A stretch of 64,000 nucleotides of DNA, from NCBI GenBank assembly GCA_965662735.1, contig CBFIIU010000001.1, positions 1 through 64,000 of the forward strand. Reading direction: 5' to 3'. Position 1 is the stretch's first letter. Every line of letters starts with the position of its first letter. Source of the DNA: JAYODZ01 sp965662735 (lineage in GTDB: Bacteria; Pseudomonadota; Alphaproteobacteria; RS24). The position numbers and the translations under genes are program-made. Shown here one piece after another: positions 34,669 to 44,351 of the stretch. Under the pieces are notes generated by a model. It was not told where the DNA came from. It was given only the letters and a program-made list of their open reading frames with translations, and did no database searches.

Positions 34669-35696
34669 TGCCACATGCGGCGCCAGAACAGCATCAAACT
34701 GCGCCCCACCAACCGGTTCTTTTGGGCGCAGTCCTCGAAACACTCAATCCTCAAAATGGTGAAATTTACGTCGATGGCACATTTGGAGCTGGCGGCTACA
34801 CAGAGGCTATTCTCGCTTCGGCCGACTGCACGGTAATCGCGCTCGATCGCGATCCTACGGTTCAAGAACATGTCGCCCGGCTGACAGAAAAATTTGGCGA
34901 TCGGTTGCAATTTTGGGAAGGCCGCTTCGGCGACTTGGCGGATTTGCTCGAACAAAATGGCATTACGCAATTGGATGGGGTTGTGCTCGACCTGGGCGTA
35001 TCATCGATGCAGATCGATACGGCGGAGCGTGGATTTAGCTTCATGCGCGACGGGCCGCTTGATATGCGCATGTCCGCGACCGGCCCAACAGCGGCAGATG
35101 TGGTGAATGCCTATGCCCTCGATGATTTGGCGCAAATTCTCTCCGTCTATGGCGAAGAAAAAAAATCACGCGCCATTGCCCGTGCCATTATTCGTAAGCG
35201 CGAGCTCGCCCCGATCACGCGCACCCAGGAGCTTGTTGAGTGTGTGGCCAGTGTCTTGGGCCCGCATCGGGGCAAGGGCGCACATCCGGCGACACGAACA
35301 TTTCAAGCCCTGCGAATTTTTGTGAATGATGAGCTTGGTGAGCTGAACCGCGGCTTATTCGCGGCCGAGCGTGCTCTGTCTCCGCAAGGGCGCTTGGTGG
35401 TGGTAACCTTTCACTCGCTCGAGGACCGTGTTGTGAAGCATTTTCTTGCCGCACGCACGGGGCAGCTGGGGCGTCCTTCGCGTCATGTGCCCGAAACAGT
35501 GCGGGCTGAACCCAGCTTCGAGCTCGGTCATCGGCGCAGCGTCACAGCCGATGACGCAGAGCGAGAGCAAAATAGCCGCGCGCGCTCGGCACGCCTGCGC
35601 ATGGCGATCCGCACGCAGGCACCCGCCCTGCCGGACAATGTAACGTTGCCTTCCGCGCGTTTGGCGCCGCATTTGGTGCATGGGGCAGTGTCATGA
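34668..35696 (+). CDS. rsmH: 16S rRNA (cytosine-1402-N4)-methyltransferase RsmH
   Basis: RsmH (MraW) methylates N4 of C1402 in the 16S rRNA decoding centre with S-adenosylmethionine. The 342-residue protein has the start HQPVLLGAVLETL, the SAM loop VDGTFGAGGYTEAIL, the helix LDGVVLDLGVSSMQIDTAERGFSF, GPLDMRM, and the C-terminal VVVTFHSLEDRVVKHFL. A Pro/Ala-rich C-terminal tail of about 25 residues follows the domain. It overlaps ftsL by four bases (ATGA). Confidence 0.96.
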   Translation: MPHAAPEQHQTAPHQPVLLGAVLETLNPQNGEIYVDGTFGAGGYTEAILASADCTVIALDRDPTVQEHVARLTEKFGDRLQFWEGRFGDLADLLEQNGITQLDGVVLDLGVSSMQIDTAERGFSFMRDGPLDMRMSATGPTAADVVNAYALDDLAQILSVYGEEKKSRAIARAIIRKRELAPITRTQELVECVASVLGPHRGKGAHPATRTFQALRIFVNDELGELNRGLFAAERALSPQGRLVVVTFHSLEDRVVKHFLAARTGQLGRPSRHVPETVRAEPSFELGHRRSVTADDAEREQNSRARSARLRMAIRTQAPALPDNVTLPSARLAPHLVHGAVS

Positions 35697-36010
35697 TCCG
35701 GATTTTAAATGGCATTTGTATTCTCTTGGTTCTGGCAACGCTGACGGCGCTTTACCACATTCGATATGGTGCCGATGCCCAGCAGCAGGCCGTGCGCGAT
35801 GTCGAGTCTAAAATTTATGCGTCGCTCAAAGAGCAGCAAATTTTGCGGGCCGAGTGGACCAGTTTAAATGATCCCATGCGGCTTCAATATTTGGCGCAAA
35901 GTAAGTTGGGTCTGACCTATTTGTCCGATCGGCAACTTCAGCTTGCTGTCAATTTACGCGAAGAAGGTGCGGACTATTCTCCCATCTTGCGGACAGCGGA
36001 GGCGCGCTGA
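35693..36010 (+). CDS. ftsL: Cell division protein FtsL
   Basis: A 105-residue bitopic division protein with an N-terminal transmembrane segment (about 3-22, ILNGICILLVLATLTALYHI) and a periplasmic coiled coil (about 27-62) with heptad-like leucines, ending in a segment containing MRLQYLAQSKLGLTYLSDRQ. FtsL forms a complex with FtsB and FtsQ and activates FtsW/FtsI. The family is poorly conserved, but size, topology and position between rsmH and ftsI make the call secure. It overlaps ftsI by one base (TGATG). Confidence 0.88.
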   Translation: MIRILNGICILLVLATLTALYHIRYGADAQQQAVRDVESKIYASLKEQQILRAEWTSLNDPMRLQYLAQSKLGLTYLSDRQLQLAVNLREEGADYSPILRTAEAR

Positions 36011-37824
36011 TGGCTGGCAAAGTGTCCATCGTCAGTTTGGGAGGGGATTGGGCCTTTGTTCGGCCCGAGCTGACGCGCCTTAACCGCGTCAATCTTGAAA
36101 CCCATGCATTAATGCGGGCGCGCAATCGGATGGGAATTGGTATTGCGATCTTCAGTGCTCTGTTTTTAGTGATCGGTGTTCGCCTCGCCGACCTCACCTT
36201 ATTGTCGCCCTTATCGCCGACGATTGCTGCATCGGCCGCGACACCGCAACAGGCGCGCCCTGATATTCTGGATCGCAATGGTCGCGTGCTTGCTACTCAA
36301 ATCACCACAACGGCAATTGATTGGCGGATCCGTGATCTGGATCAGATTGATCCTGTCATCGCGCAATTGCAGCCCATTTTGCCAGATCTGAACTGGTCGA
36401 TTATGCGCGAGCGGGCCGAGCGAACGAAGCTGGTTAAGCTGGCATCGGGTTTATCGCCTGAGCAAAAACAACAAATTCTAACCTTGGGCAATCCGGATTT
36501 AGAGTTGCACGATGTTGAAACGCGGGTTTACCCCAATGGGGTGACGGCGGCCCATGTGTTGGGCTTTGTCAGCAGCGACCAACGGGGCCTTGCAGGACTT
36601 GAATATTATATCGAGGAATTAGAGGATTGGTCGCGCCCCGTTGTCACGACGATTGATGTGCGCGTTCAAGCCCTCATGCGCGAGGCCTTGGTGGCATCGG
36701 TTCAAAAGTTCTCGGCCCAAAAAGGCGTCGCCATTATGATGAATATTCATACCGGCGAAATTTTGGGTCTGGTTTCGTTTCCTGATTTTAACCCTAATGT
36801 CCCCATGGCAGAGGGGGAGGCGAGCCATTTCAATGGAGCAACACTGGGGGCCTATGAATTGGGCTCCGTGTTTAAAATGTTTACCGTGGCTATGGCGTTG
36901 GATTATGAATTGGCCACGCCAACGGATCAGTTTGACACCTCGGAGCCGCTGCAGGTGGGCGCATATGCGATCACAGATTTACACGGTCAAAAGCGGCCCT
37001 TAACCCCGCAAGAAATTCTGGTTCATTCGTCAAATATTGGTGCGGGTAAAATGGCGCTCTTGGCCGATGCTGATACGCAAGCCGCATTTTGGACAGAGCT
37101 CGGTTTCTACGATCGTCTGAGCTTGCAAATTCCGGAGCGGGGTCAGCCGCATCCGCCCCAACGCTTGGGTCAAATCGAACGCGTGACCGCTTCTTATGGC
37201 CACGGAATTTCAATGCCTCCTTTGCAAGCCTTGGTGGCTGGCGCGGCGATGATCAATGGCGGCCTCTTGGTTCAGCCGAGCCTGTTGCCGGTTGAGACGC
37301 CCGTTGTGCGGCGCGTCATTCGCCCCGAAACCAGCAACACTTTGCGCGAAATGTTGCGCGCGGTGGTCGCCGAAGGGACGGCGCGTCGAGCTGATATTGA
37401 GGGGTACGGTATTCTTGGGAAAACCGGATCTGCGAATAAGCCCGAAAAAGGGGGCTATGCCGAGGATAAAAAAATTACGAGTTTTATTGGCGCCTTTCCT
37501 TATCGCGATCCACGTTATGGGGTGCTTGTGATGTTGGATGAGCCGCAAGCCACAGCTGAGACCCGAGGGTATAACTTGGCGGGCTGGAATGCGGTTCCGT
37601 TGGCGCATGAAATTATTTCACGAACAGCACCCGTTTTGGGCGTGCTGCCTGAGTTTGATGTGGCGGCTCCTATGGCTTCCGCCGGCTCGCCGGTCTCGAC
37701 ATCTTCTGTTTCGACATCTTCTGTTCCGACATCCTCTGTTTCGACTGCCACAGTCTCGACTGCCACAGTGTCATCTCTATCGGCCGACAGTGGATCACAA
37801 GGGGGCGCCCATGCAACCCCGTGA
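36010..37824 (+). CDS. ftsI: Peptidoglycan D,D-transpeptidase FtsI (PBP3)
   Basis: FtsI is the septal class B penicillin-binding protein that cross-links new peptidoglycan with FtsW. The 604-residue protein has a cytoplasmic N-terminus, one transmembrane segment (about 41-62), a pedestal domain (RPDILDRNGRVLATQ), and the transpeptidase domain with S286 in LGSVFKMF, the SSN motif (VHSSNIGAGKMAL) and the KTG box (GILGKTGSANK). The C-terminus continues for about 55 residues into a low-complexity Ser/Thr/Val tail built from repeated STSSV units that is not part of the normal fold. It would lie in the periplasm. The end overlaps the murE start by 14 bases. Confidence 0.95.
   Translation: MAGKVSIVSLGGDWAFVRPELTRLNRVNLETHALMRARNRMGIGIAIFSALFLVIGVRLADLTLLSPLSPTIAASAATPQQARPDILDRNGRVLATQITTTAIDWRIRDLDQIDPVIAQLQPILPDLNWSIMRERAERTKLVKLASGLSPEQKQQILTLGNPDLELHDVETRVYPNGVTAAHVLGFVSSDQRGLAGLEYYIEELEDWSRPVVTTIDVRVQALMREALVASVQKFSAQKGVAIMMNIHTGEILGLVSFPDFNPNVPMAEGEASHFNGATLGAYELGSVFKMFTVAMALDYELATPTDQFDTSEPLQVGAYAITDLHGQKRPLTPQEILVHSSNIGAGKMALLADADTQAAFWTELGFYDRLSLQIPERGQPHPPQRLGQIERVTASYGHGISMPPLQALVAGAAMINGGLLVQPSLLPVETPVVRRVIRPETSNTLREMLRAVVAEGTARRADIEGYGILGKTGSANKPEKGGYAEDKKITSFIGAFPYRDPRYGVLVMLDEPQATAETRGYNLAGWNAVPLAHEIISRTAPVLGVLPEFDVAAPMASAGSPVSTSSVSTSSVPTSSVSTATVSTATVSSLSADSGSQGGAHATP
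37696..37770. repeat. 15-base tandem repeat (5 units) in the ftsI tail
   Basis: Units TCGACATCTTCTGTT (twice), CCGACATCCTCTGTT, TCGACTGCCACAGTC and TCGACTGCCACAGTG run in phase and in frame, each encoding five residues of the pattern S/P-T-S/A-S/T-V. The first two are identical, and the last two differ at the final base only. Confidence 0.92.
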
Positions 37825-39253
37825 GCTTTTTTCAGGAACCGAAATTTCGACGCGCGGTGTTGAGGAGATCGTGATCACCGGTCTTGCAAGCGATAGTCGT
37901 GCTGTGGCGCCGGGATATTTGTTTGCAGCCCTTGATGGGGTGCAACATCACGGCTCATTATTTGTGGCCGACGCCATCGCCCGCGGCGCCGCCGCCATTT
38001 TATCCGCCCGCCCGGTTGATCAAAGCTCGGTGCCTGTTCTGGTGCATGATAATCCGCGTCGTNNNNNNNNNNNNNNNNNNNNNNNNNNNNNNNNNNNNNN
38101 NNNNNNNNNNNNNNNNNNNNNNNNNNNNNNNNNNNNNNNNNNNNNNNNNNNNNNNNNNNNNNNNNNNNNNNNNNNNNNNNNNNNNNNNNNNNNNNNNNNN
38201 NNNNNNNNNNNNNNNNNNNNNNNNNNNNNNNNNNNNNNNNNNNNNNNNNNNNNNNNNNNNNNNNNNNNNNNNNNNNNNNNNNNNNNNNNNNNNNNNNNNN
38301 NNNNNNNNNNNNNNNNNNNNNNNNNNNNNNNNNNNNNNNNNNNNNNNNNNNNNNNNNNNNNNNNNNNNNNNNNNNNNNNNNNNNNNNNNNNNNNNNNNNN
38401 NNNNNNNNNNNNNNNNNNNNNNNNNNNNNNNNNNNNNNNNNNNNNNACTGCGAAGGCGCGTTTATTCACGCATTTGCTCGATGGGCCGGCTGTGATTTTC
38501 GTCGATCATCCGATGGGTCAAAGATTGGCGCAAGATGTTCAAGATCGCGGCGGGCGCCTGATAAGCGTGGGAACACAAAATGCCGATTTTATTATTCGGC
38601 AGACAGCGCGCGCGCCATCGGGACAAAGCATTATGATGCAATATGCGGGCGAGACACGGCAGGTCGATGTGCCCTTGATCGGTGATTTTCAAGTTGAGAA
38701 TATTGGGGTCGCCGCGGCCATGGCGGTTATTAGCGGGCTGAGCTTGGACGAGTTGGCGCTTGATGATTTGCCGCCGCCGCCGGGTCGCATGCAGCTGGCA
38801 GGGACAACTTCCTCTGGGGCGCATGTGTATATTGACTATGCCCATACGCCAGATGCATTGCTGCGTGTCTTACAAACGGCGCGCGCGCATTCCGCGGCTG
38901 ACGTGCATGTGGTTTTTGGATGCGGCGGTAATCGCGATCAAGCAAAGCGGCCCGAGATGGGTGCGATTGCCGATCAGTGGGCCGACCATATTGTGATCAC
39001 AGATGATAATCCGCGCCACGAAGACGCCGCTTCTATTCGGGCCATGATCAGGGCGGCCTGTCCGTCAGCTGTTGAAATACCCGACCGTCGGGACGCTATT
39101 CACTATGCGCTGGGTCGGGCGCAGGCCCATGACATGATCGTGATTGCCGGCAAAGGACATGAAACCGGCCAAATGATAGCGGACACGGTTTTGCCATTTA
39201 GTGATCTCGATGAAGTGCGGGCGGCGCTGGCAACGGGGGTGGCGCATGGTTGA
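37811..39253 (+). CDS. murE: UDP-MurNAc-tripeptide synthetase MurE (internal gap)
   Basis: MurE adds the third amino acid to UDP-MurNAc-L-Ala-D-Glu. The specificity motif DNPR (ITDDNPRHEDAASI) marks a meso-diaminopimelate enzyme. The N-terminal substrate domain (ITGLASDSRAVAPGYLFAAL) and the C-terminal domain (VFGCGGNRDQAKRPEMG, VIAGKGHETGQ) are present. The ATP-binding P-loop is hidden by 384 Ns (38063-38446). The total of 480 residues with the gap is close to normal, so the gap size is about right and the frame is kept. The start is ATG 37811 inside the ftsI end; the longer frame to 37538 is a shadow of ftsI. It overlaps murF by eight bases. Confidence 0.93.
   Translation: MQPRELFSGTEISTRGVEEIVITGLASDSRAVAPGYLFAALDGVQHHGSLFVADAIARGAAAILSARPVDQSSVPVLVHDNPRRXXXXXXXXXXXXXXXXXXXXXXXXXXXXXXXXXXXXXXXXXXXXXXXXXXXXXXXXXXXXXXXXXXXXXXXXXXXXXXXXXXXXXXXXXXXXXXXXXXXXXXXXXXXXXXXXXXXXXXXXXXXXXXXXTAKARLFTHLLDGPAVIFVDHPMGQRLAQDVQDRGGRLISVGTQNADFIIRQTARAPSGQSIMMQYAGETRQVDVPLIGDFQVENIGVAAAMAVISGLSLDELALDDLPPPPGRMQLAGTTSSGAHVYIDYAHTPDALLRVLQTARAHSAADVHVVFGCGGNRDQAKRPEMGAIADQWADHIVITDDNPRHEDAASIRAMIRAACPSAVEIPDRRDAIHYALGRAQAHDMIVIAGKGHETGQMIADTVLPFSDLDEVRAALATGVAHG
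38063..38446. other. Assembly gap in murE (384 N)
   Basis: A run of 384 unknown bases removes 128 codons of murE, including the ATP-binding centre. Frame and total length of the protein are consistent on both sides. Confidence 0.97.
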
Positions 39254-40703
39254 TGTTGTGTGGACGGCCCCTGAAATCAACGCAGTGTTCAATACGCATT
39301 TAGACGCGGCCTGTGTCATCACAGGGATTTCAATTGACACGCGCACGCTGGTCGCCGGCGATTTATTTGTTGCTCTGGCGGGGCCTCATCATAATGGACA
39401 TGCCTATCTCGATCAGGCCTTTGCGGCGGGTGCGGTTGCTGCTTTAGTATCGCGCCATGACCCTGCGGTGGTGGCGCGCGGCGGGCACGACGATCATCGA
39501 TTGATTATGGTGGAGGATAGCCTGGCCGGCCTGCGCGCGCTTGCTGCCGCGGCGCGGGCTCGTTTTGAGGGCTGGGTGATTGCTGTCACGGGCAGTTCCG
39601 GCAAGACAGGCGTTAAAGAAAATTTACGCACAGTATTGGCACCCTCTGGTTCAACCCATGCCTCGGTCAAGTCATTTAACAACCATATTGGCGTTCCCCT
39701 CACCCTCGCACGTCTGCCGAAGTCTGTTGATTTCGCGATCTTTGAAATGGGCATGAACCATGCGGGCGAATTGTCCGAGCTATCGCTTTTGGTGAAGCCG
39801 GACGTGGCGATTATCACGACTATCAATGAAGCCCATATTGAGAATCTGGGATCGATTGAGGCCATTGCGCGTGCCAAAGCTGAGATTTTTGATGGCATGC
39901 AAGGGGGGAGTGCCATTGTGCCGAGCGATAACCCGTATTGCGATATTTTGGTTGAGGCGGCACGGCGGCGACAATGTGAGATCATCGGATTTGGTGAGGC
40001 TGAACAGGCGCAAGCGCATCTGGAGAAAACGCGAACGCATCCGCATTGCAGCTGTGTGCAAGCCTCTATTCGTGGTCAAAAAATCACTTACAAAATCGCT
40101 CAACCTGGAGCTCATCATGTCTCCAATAGTTTGGCAGTGTTAGCGACTGTGGATGTTGTTGAGGCCGATCTGGCGCTCGCAGGTCTCGCTTTGGCCGAAT
40201 CTGAGGCGCTCGAAGGGCGGGGGCAGCGCCATGTGCTGTCACTTGCGGGACGAAAAATAACCCTGATTGACGAGAGTTATAATGCCAACCCCGCATCGAT
40301 GGCGGCCGCGTTGACGGTTCTCGGCGCCAGCGAGACGGGCGCGCGGCGGATTGCCGTTTTGGGAGATATGGCTGAACTCGGTGCCAGCGCCCCTCAGCTG
40401 CATGCGGCCTTAGCCGAGATTATCGCCCGCACAAATATTGATCGCTTGTATTGCTGCGGGCCCAATATGCGGCACTTGTTTGAGGCTGTGCCGGCCGAGG
40501 GGCGGGGCGCGTATCGATCGACGCCTAAAGAACTTTTGTCTGTTTTGATGGAAGACCTTGTCCATGGGGACACGGTCATGGTGAAGGGATCAAACGCCAG
40601 CCAAATGGGTCATGTTGTCGAAGCCTTGATCGGGGCAAACGCCTCTGAGGATCTCGACCCATCAAAAAACAACCTATCAACCGATCGTCGAGTGAGCGCG
40701 TAA
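39246..40703 (+). CDS. murF: UDP-MurNAc-tripeptide-D-Ala-D-Ala ligase MurF
   Basis: MurF attaches D-Ala-D-Ala to complete the UDP-MurNAc-pentapeptide. The 485-residue protein shows the N-terminal ITGISIDTRTLVAGDLFVAL, the P-loop VTGSSGKTGVKENL, the motif FEMGMNHAGELSELS, and IDESYNANPASMAAAL of the C-terminal domain, followed by AVLGDMAELG and VMVKGSNASQMG. ATG 39246 overlaps the murE stop by eight bases. The end overlaps the mraY start by one base (TAATG). Confidence 0.96.
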   Translation: MVDVVWTAPEINAVFNTHLDAACVITGISIDTRTLVAGDLFVALAGPHHNGHAYLDQAFAAGAVAALVSRHDPAVVARGGHDDHRLIMVEDSLAGLRALAAAARARFEGWVIAVTGSSGKTGVKENLRTVLAPSGSTHASVKSFNNHIGVPLTLARLPKSVDFAIFEMGMNHAGELSELSLLVKPDVAIITTINEAHIENLGSIEAIARAKAEIFDGMQGGSAIVPSDNPYCDILVEAARRRQCEIIGFGEAEQAQAHLEKTRTHPHCSCVQASIRGQKITYKIAQPGAHHVSNSLAVLATVDVVEADLALAGLALAESEALEGRGQRHVLSLAGRKITLIDESYNANPASMAAALTVLGASETGARRIAVLGDMAELGASAPQLHAALAEIIARTNIDRLYCCGPNMRHLFEAVPAEGRGAYRSTPKELLSVLMEDLVHGDTVMVKGSNASQMGHVVEALIGANASEDLDPSKNNLSTDRRVSA

Positions 40704-41794
40704 TGTTGTATCATTTATCCCAGACCTATTTTGCGAATATGCCCGGTGCGAATGTTTTGTCTTACATCACATTCCGGGCCGCCGGCGCCACGATGACGTC
40801 GCTTTTTATCAGCTTCTTGCTCGGGCCTTGGTTAATCGATCGCCTCAAGGCAATGCAGGGAAAAGGTCAACCTATTCGTGAAGACGGGCCGCAATCGCAT
40901 ATTATTTCCAAAGCGGGCACCCCGACCATGGGCGGTTTGCTGATTTTGATTTCTGTCGTTATTTCGACAGCGCTGTGGAGCCGCTTGGATAATCCATTCG
41001 TCATTTTGGTGATGGTCACCACTTTGGCCTTTGGTTCGCTGGGGTTTGCCGATGACTATTTCAAAATTCGATACGGAAATAGTAAGGGCGTTCCGGGGCG
41101 TGTTAAATTGCTGGTTCAAACCCTCGTTGCGGGCGCTGTTGCTTATCTGATGAGCCGCGCCATGCCAGAAACGCTGGCCGTATCGGTGGCTTTCCCCTTT
41201 TTCAAAGACACTTTGTTGTGGCTCGGCTTACCTCTTTTCTTGGTGTTTGCGGCCTTCGTTATGGTGGGCGCCTCTAACGCCGTGAACTTGACCGATGGTC
41301 TTGATGGTTTGGCGATTGTGCCCACGCTGATTGCCGCCGGGAGTTTTGGCTTTATTGCCTATTTGGTTGGGAATGTGGTGTTCGCAAATTATTTGCAAAT
41401 TCACTATGTGCCGGGCGTGGGCGAGCTGGCGGTCTTATGCGCGGCCTTGATCGGCGCCGGATTGGGTTTTTTATGGTTCAACGCCCCGCCTGCCATGGTG
41501 TTTATGGGCGATACAGGCTCCTTGGCTTTGGGGGGCGCGCTTGGTGCGATTGCTGTGGCTACAAAACATGAAATCGTTCTCGGTATTATTGGAGGGCTGT
41601 TTGTGTTGGAGGCCCTGTCGGTCATTATCCAAGTTGCCTCGTTCAAGCTCACCGGTAAGCGCGTTTTTAGAATGGCGCCTATTCATCATCACTTCGAATT
41701 GCGCGGCTGGCCCGAGTCCACCGTGGTTATTCGCTTTTGGATTATCTCCGTCATTCTGGCGTTGATCGGTCTGGCCACATTGAAGCTGAGGTGA
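40703..41794 (+). CDS. mraY: Phospho-N-acetylmuramoyl-pentapeptide transferase MraY
   Basis: MraY transfers phospho-MurNAc-pentapeptide to undecaprenyl phosphate to make lipid I at the inner membrane. The 363-residue protein has about ten hydrophobic segments, the loop KAGTPTMGGLLILI, the aspartate pair FADDYFKI, the motif NAVNLTDGLDGLA, the catalytic-site segment MVFMGDTGSLALGG and the family end MAPIHHHFELRGWPES. All catalytic aspartates that I know for the family are visible. It overlaps murD by one base. Confidence 0.97.
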   Translation: MLYHLSQTYFANMPGANVLSYITFRAAGATMTSLFISFLLGPWLIDRLKAMQGKGQPIREDGPQSHIISKAGTPTMGGLLILISVVISTALWSRLDNPFVILVMVTTLAFGSLGFADDYFKIRYGNSKGVPGRVKLLVQTLVAGAVAYLMSRAMPETLAVSVAFPFFKDTLLWLGLPLFLVFAAFVMVGASNAVNLTDGLDGLAIVPTLIAAGSFGFIAYLVGNVVFANYLQIHYVPGVGELAVLCAALIGAGLGFLWFNAPPAMVFMGDTGSLALGGALGAIAVATKHEIVLGIIGGLFVLEALSVIIQVASFKLTGKRVFRMAPIHHHFELRGWPESTVVIRFWIISVILALIGLATLKLR

Positions 41795-43179
41795 TGATGC
41801 ACAGTCGAGCCGCCACCCCATCACTCACAGCCGTTTTCGGATTAGGACGCTCTGGCCTATCGACGCTGCGCGCCTTAAAGGCGGCGGGCGAGGACGCGAT
41901 CGGTTGGGACGATGCGGCGGCGGCGCGCGCTCAAGCCGAAGCCGATGGCTATCGGATTACGCATTTCGAGCCCTTATTGGACCAGATCACTCGCGTGATT
42001 GTGAGCCCGGGCGTTCCTGTTTATGGGCCCAAATGCCCCGACGTGATCCGCGACCTCAGCGCGCGTCAGGTTCCGATTGAGGGTGATATTGATGTGCTGG
42101 CTGACGCGCTGTCGCAAGGCGCGCATCATCCCATTATCGTGGGTGTCACGGGAACCAATGGAAAGTCGACGACGACGGCCCTGATTGCTCACTTATGTGC
42201 CCAGACCAGTCGCTCGGTGGTGTTGGCGGGCAATATTGGTGTGCCTGTTCTCGACTGCAACTATGCTGAGGCAAATATTTTGGTGATTGAGCTGTCCTCA
42301 TACCAAATTGAAACCTTACATCGCTTGCCGCTTGATATTGCCGTGTTAACCAATATCACGCCCGATCATTTGGATCGTCATGGATCGATGGAAAATTATG
42401 TTGCTGCTAAACAAAAGATTTTCTCCCATGTGAAACCATCGGGATTGGCGGTTTTGGGAATAGACGGTCCGCATGAATATGCACTTGCCCAACATCTTAC
42501 AGCGGAACACCGTCTAACGGTTGAAACGGTCAGCGTCACCGACCAACCCGCGACGCTCGCATTTGATGATCAGGCGCTTTGGGCCAATGGGGCAAAACGA
42601 TATGATCTCTCGGCGCTCACAACCTTGCGCGGGCGGCATAATGCGCAAAATATTGGTCTTGCGGCTTTAGTGGGCGAGCGCTTGGGCCTATCGCCTGATG
42701 CGATTGCAAGTGCCCTCGCTCAATTTCCGGGTCTGGCGCATCGGTTGCAGCCGATTGCGCATCAGGGGCGCGTTACTTTCGTCAATGATAGTAAGGCAAC
42801 CAATGCCGAGGCCGCCGTCCATGCCTTGCGCGCCTATTCGCATATTCATTGGATTGTTGGCGGGCAACCCAAAGCGTCTGGGCTGGCCGGCGTAGAAGAC
42901 GCTTTGTCGAATGTCACGCGGGCCTATTTAATTGGCGAGGCCGCGACTGAGTTTTCCGTTTTTTTGACGGATCACGGTGTAAATAATCAAATTGATGAAA
43001 CGCTGGACCGTGCGGTTCGTGCGGCGGCGGCAGGGGCGGAAGCTGAAAACACGGAGGCAACGGTGTTGCTTTCTCCGGCTTGTGCATCTTTCGATCAGTT
43101 TGGAAATTTTGAGCTTCGGGGCGAGGCCTTTTGTGCCCTTGTTCAAGAGGTGGTCAATGCCAGCGGGGCCGCCCAATGA
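41794..43179 (+). CDS. murD: UDP-MurNAc-L-alanine-D-glutamate ligase MurD
   Basis: MurD adds D-glutamate to UDP-MurNAc-L-Ala. The 461-residue protein has the nucleotide-binding N-terminus AVFGLGRSGLSTLRAL, the P-loop VTGTNGKSTTTALIAHL, ELSSYQIE, NITPDHLDRHGSMENY and NDSKATNAEAA. The start is ATG 41794, which shares a base with the mraY stop and follows GAGGTG; a second ATG lies at 41797. The longer frame to 41737 lies inside mraY. It overlaps ftsW by four bases (ATGA). Confidence 0.95.
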   Translation: MMHSRAATPSLTAVFGLGRSGLSTLRALKAAGEDAIGWDDAAAARAQAEADGYRITHFEPLLDQITRVIVSPGVPVYGPKCPDVIRDLSARQVPIEGDIDVLADALSQGAHHPIIVGVTGTNGKSTTTALIAHLCAQTSRSVVLAGNIGVPVLDCNYAEANILVIELSSYQIETLHRLPLDIAVLTNITPDHLDRHGSMENYVAAKQKIFSHVKPSGLAVLGIDGPHEYALAQHLTAEHRLTVETVSVTDQPATLAFDDQALWANGAKRYDLSALTTLRGRHNAQNIGLAALVGERLGLSPDAIASALAQFPGLAHRLQPIAHQGRVTFVNDSKATNAEAAVHALRAYSHIHWIVGGQPKASGLAGVEDALSNVTRAYLIGEAATEFSVFLTDHGVNNQIDETLDRAVRAAAAGAEAENTEATVLLSPACASFDQFGNFELRGEAFCALVQEVVNASGAAQ

Positions 43180-44351
43180 ATAGAGTGTCGCGCAGTGATC
43201 GAGGGCTCTGGTCAGATTGGTGGTGGTCTGTGGACCGGCCCTTGGTGACGGTGGGGGCTGCTCTGCTAACCCTCGGCTTGATTATGAGCTTGGCTGCAAG
43301 CCCGGCAGTGGCGCAAAAAATTAAACTGCCGCTATATTATTTCGCCAATAAGCAGGTGATATTTTTGGCGCTGGCGGCGGCATTAATGGTCGGGGTTTCT
43401 CTTCTGTCGCTCGATAATATGCGCCGGCTTGCGGTGAGTGTTTTTATGCTCTCGGCTGTGGGCATTGCTCTCACCTTGGTGCTTGGCCCCGATGTCAAAG
43501 GGGCATCGCGGTGGCTCTATATTTTCGGCGTTTCGGTTCAGCCTTCTGAGATCATCAAACCCGCCTTTGTGGTTGTCTGCGCGTGCCTCTTTGCGCGTCA
43601 AAATACGCGGCTCGATAGCAGCGGCGCCATTTACACATTCATTTTACTGGCGGGCTTATGCAGCCTGCTCGTCTTTCAGCCCGATATAGGACAAATGACC
43701 TTGCTCATCATGGTTTGGATCGGGGTCTATTTCCTGGCCGGCGCATCGCTCTTTTTATTGATGTTTTTATGTGCTGTGGGTTTGTTGGGAGCCTATGCCA
43801 TTTATCTCTACTTGCCCCATGTGACGAGCCGCATAGATCGATTTCTTGATCCAAGCTCGGGCGACACCTATCAAGTCGATAAGGCCATGGAGGCCGTCCG
43901 TGCATCGGGGTTAACGGGGGCGGGGCCGGGCAATGGGCATGTGAAGTTCATATTGCCGGACGCCCACTCCGATTATGTGTTTGCAGTTGCCGCCGAAGAA
44001 GGGGGGCTGATTTTTGCAGGGATCATCGTCGCATTATTTGCTTTTGTAATTTATCGCTGTTTTAAGCATGTGCTGCGCGAACCGCGCCATTGGGTTCAGC
44101 TAAGCGTCGCGGGTTTAACCATTTTGTTCGGATTACAGGCCTGTATTAATCTCGCCGTTAATTTGAACCTCATGCCATCGAAAGGCATGACGCTTCCCTT
44201 TGTTTCCTATGGTGGCTCCTCGTCCATCGCTTCCGCTCTGACCTTTGGTCTTTTGCTTGGTCTGACGCGGCGTCGGGGCGTGGTCGCGGCGTCGGGTGAG
44301 GTGCGGCCGACCGATCTCCGGATCACGGCACTTCGGGAGGCGATTTCATGA
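43176..44351 (+). CDS. ftsW: Septal peptidoglycan glycosyltransferase FtsW
   Basis: FtsW is the SEDS-family polymerase that extends glycan strands at the septum with FtsI as partner. The 391-residue protein has about ten hydrophobic segments. Conserved pieces include KGASRWLYIFGVSVQPSEI, the loop QVDKAMEAVRASGLTGAGPG, LPDAHSDYVFAVAAEEGG with the catalytic-site aspartate, and MTLPFVSYGGSSSIA. The PSEI and SYGGSS motifs exclude a simple transporter. ATG 43176 overlaps the murD stop; the frame to 43131 is a shadow. It ends four bases into murG. Confidence 0.95.
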   Translation: MNRVSRSDRGLWSDWWWSVDRPLVTVGAALLTLGLIMSLAASPAVAQKIKLPLYYFANKQVIFLALAAALMVGVSLLSLDNMRRLAVSVFMLSAVGIALTLVLGPDVKGASRWLYIFGVSVQPSEIIKPAFVVVCACLFARQNTRLDSSGAIYTFILLAGLCSLLVFQPDIGQMTLLIMVWIGVYFLAGASLFLLMFLCAVGLLGAYAIYLYLPHVTSRIDRFLDPSSGDTYQVDKAMEAVRASGLTGAGPGNGHVKFILPDAHSDYVFAVAAEEGGLIFAGIIVALFAFVIYRCFKHVLREPRHWVQLSVAGLTILFGLQACINLAVNLNLMPSKGMTLPFVSYGGSSSIASALTFGLLLGLTRRRGVVAASGEVRPTDLRITALREAIS

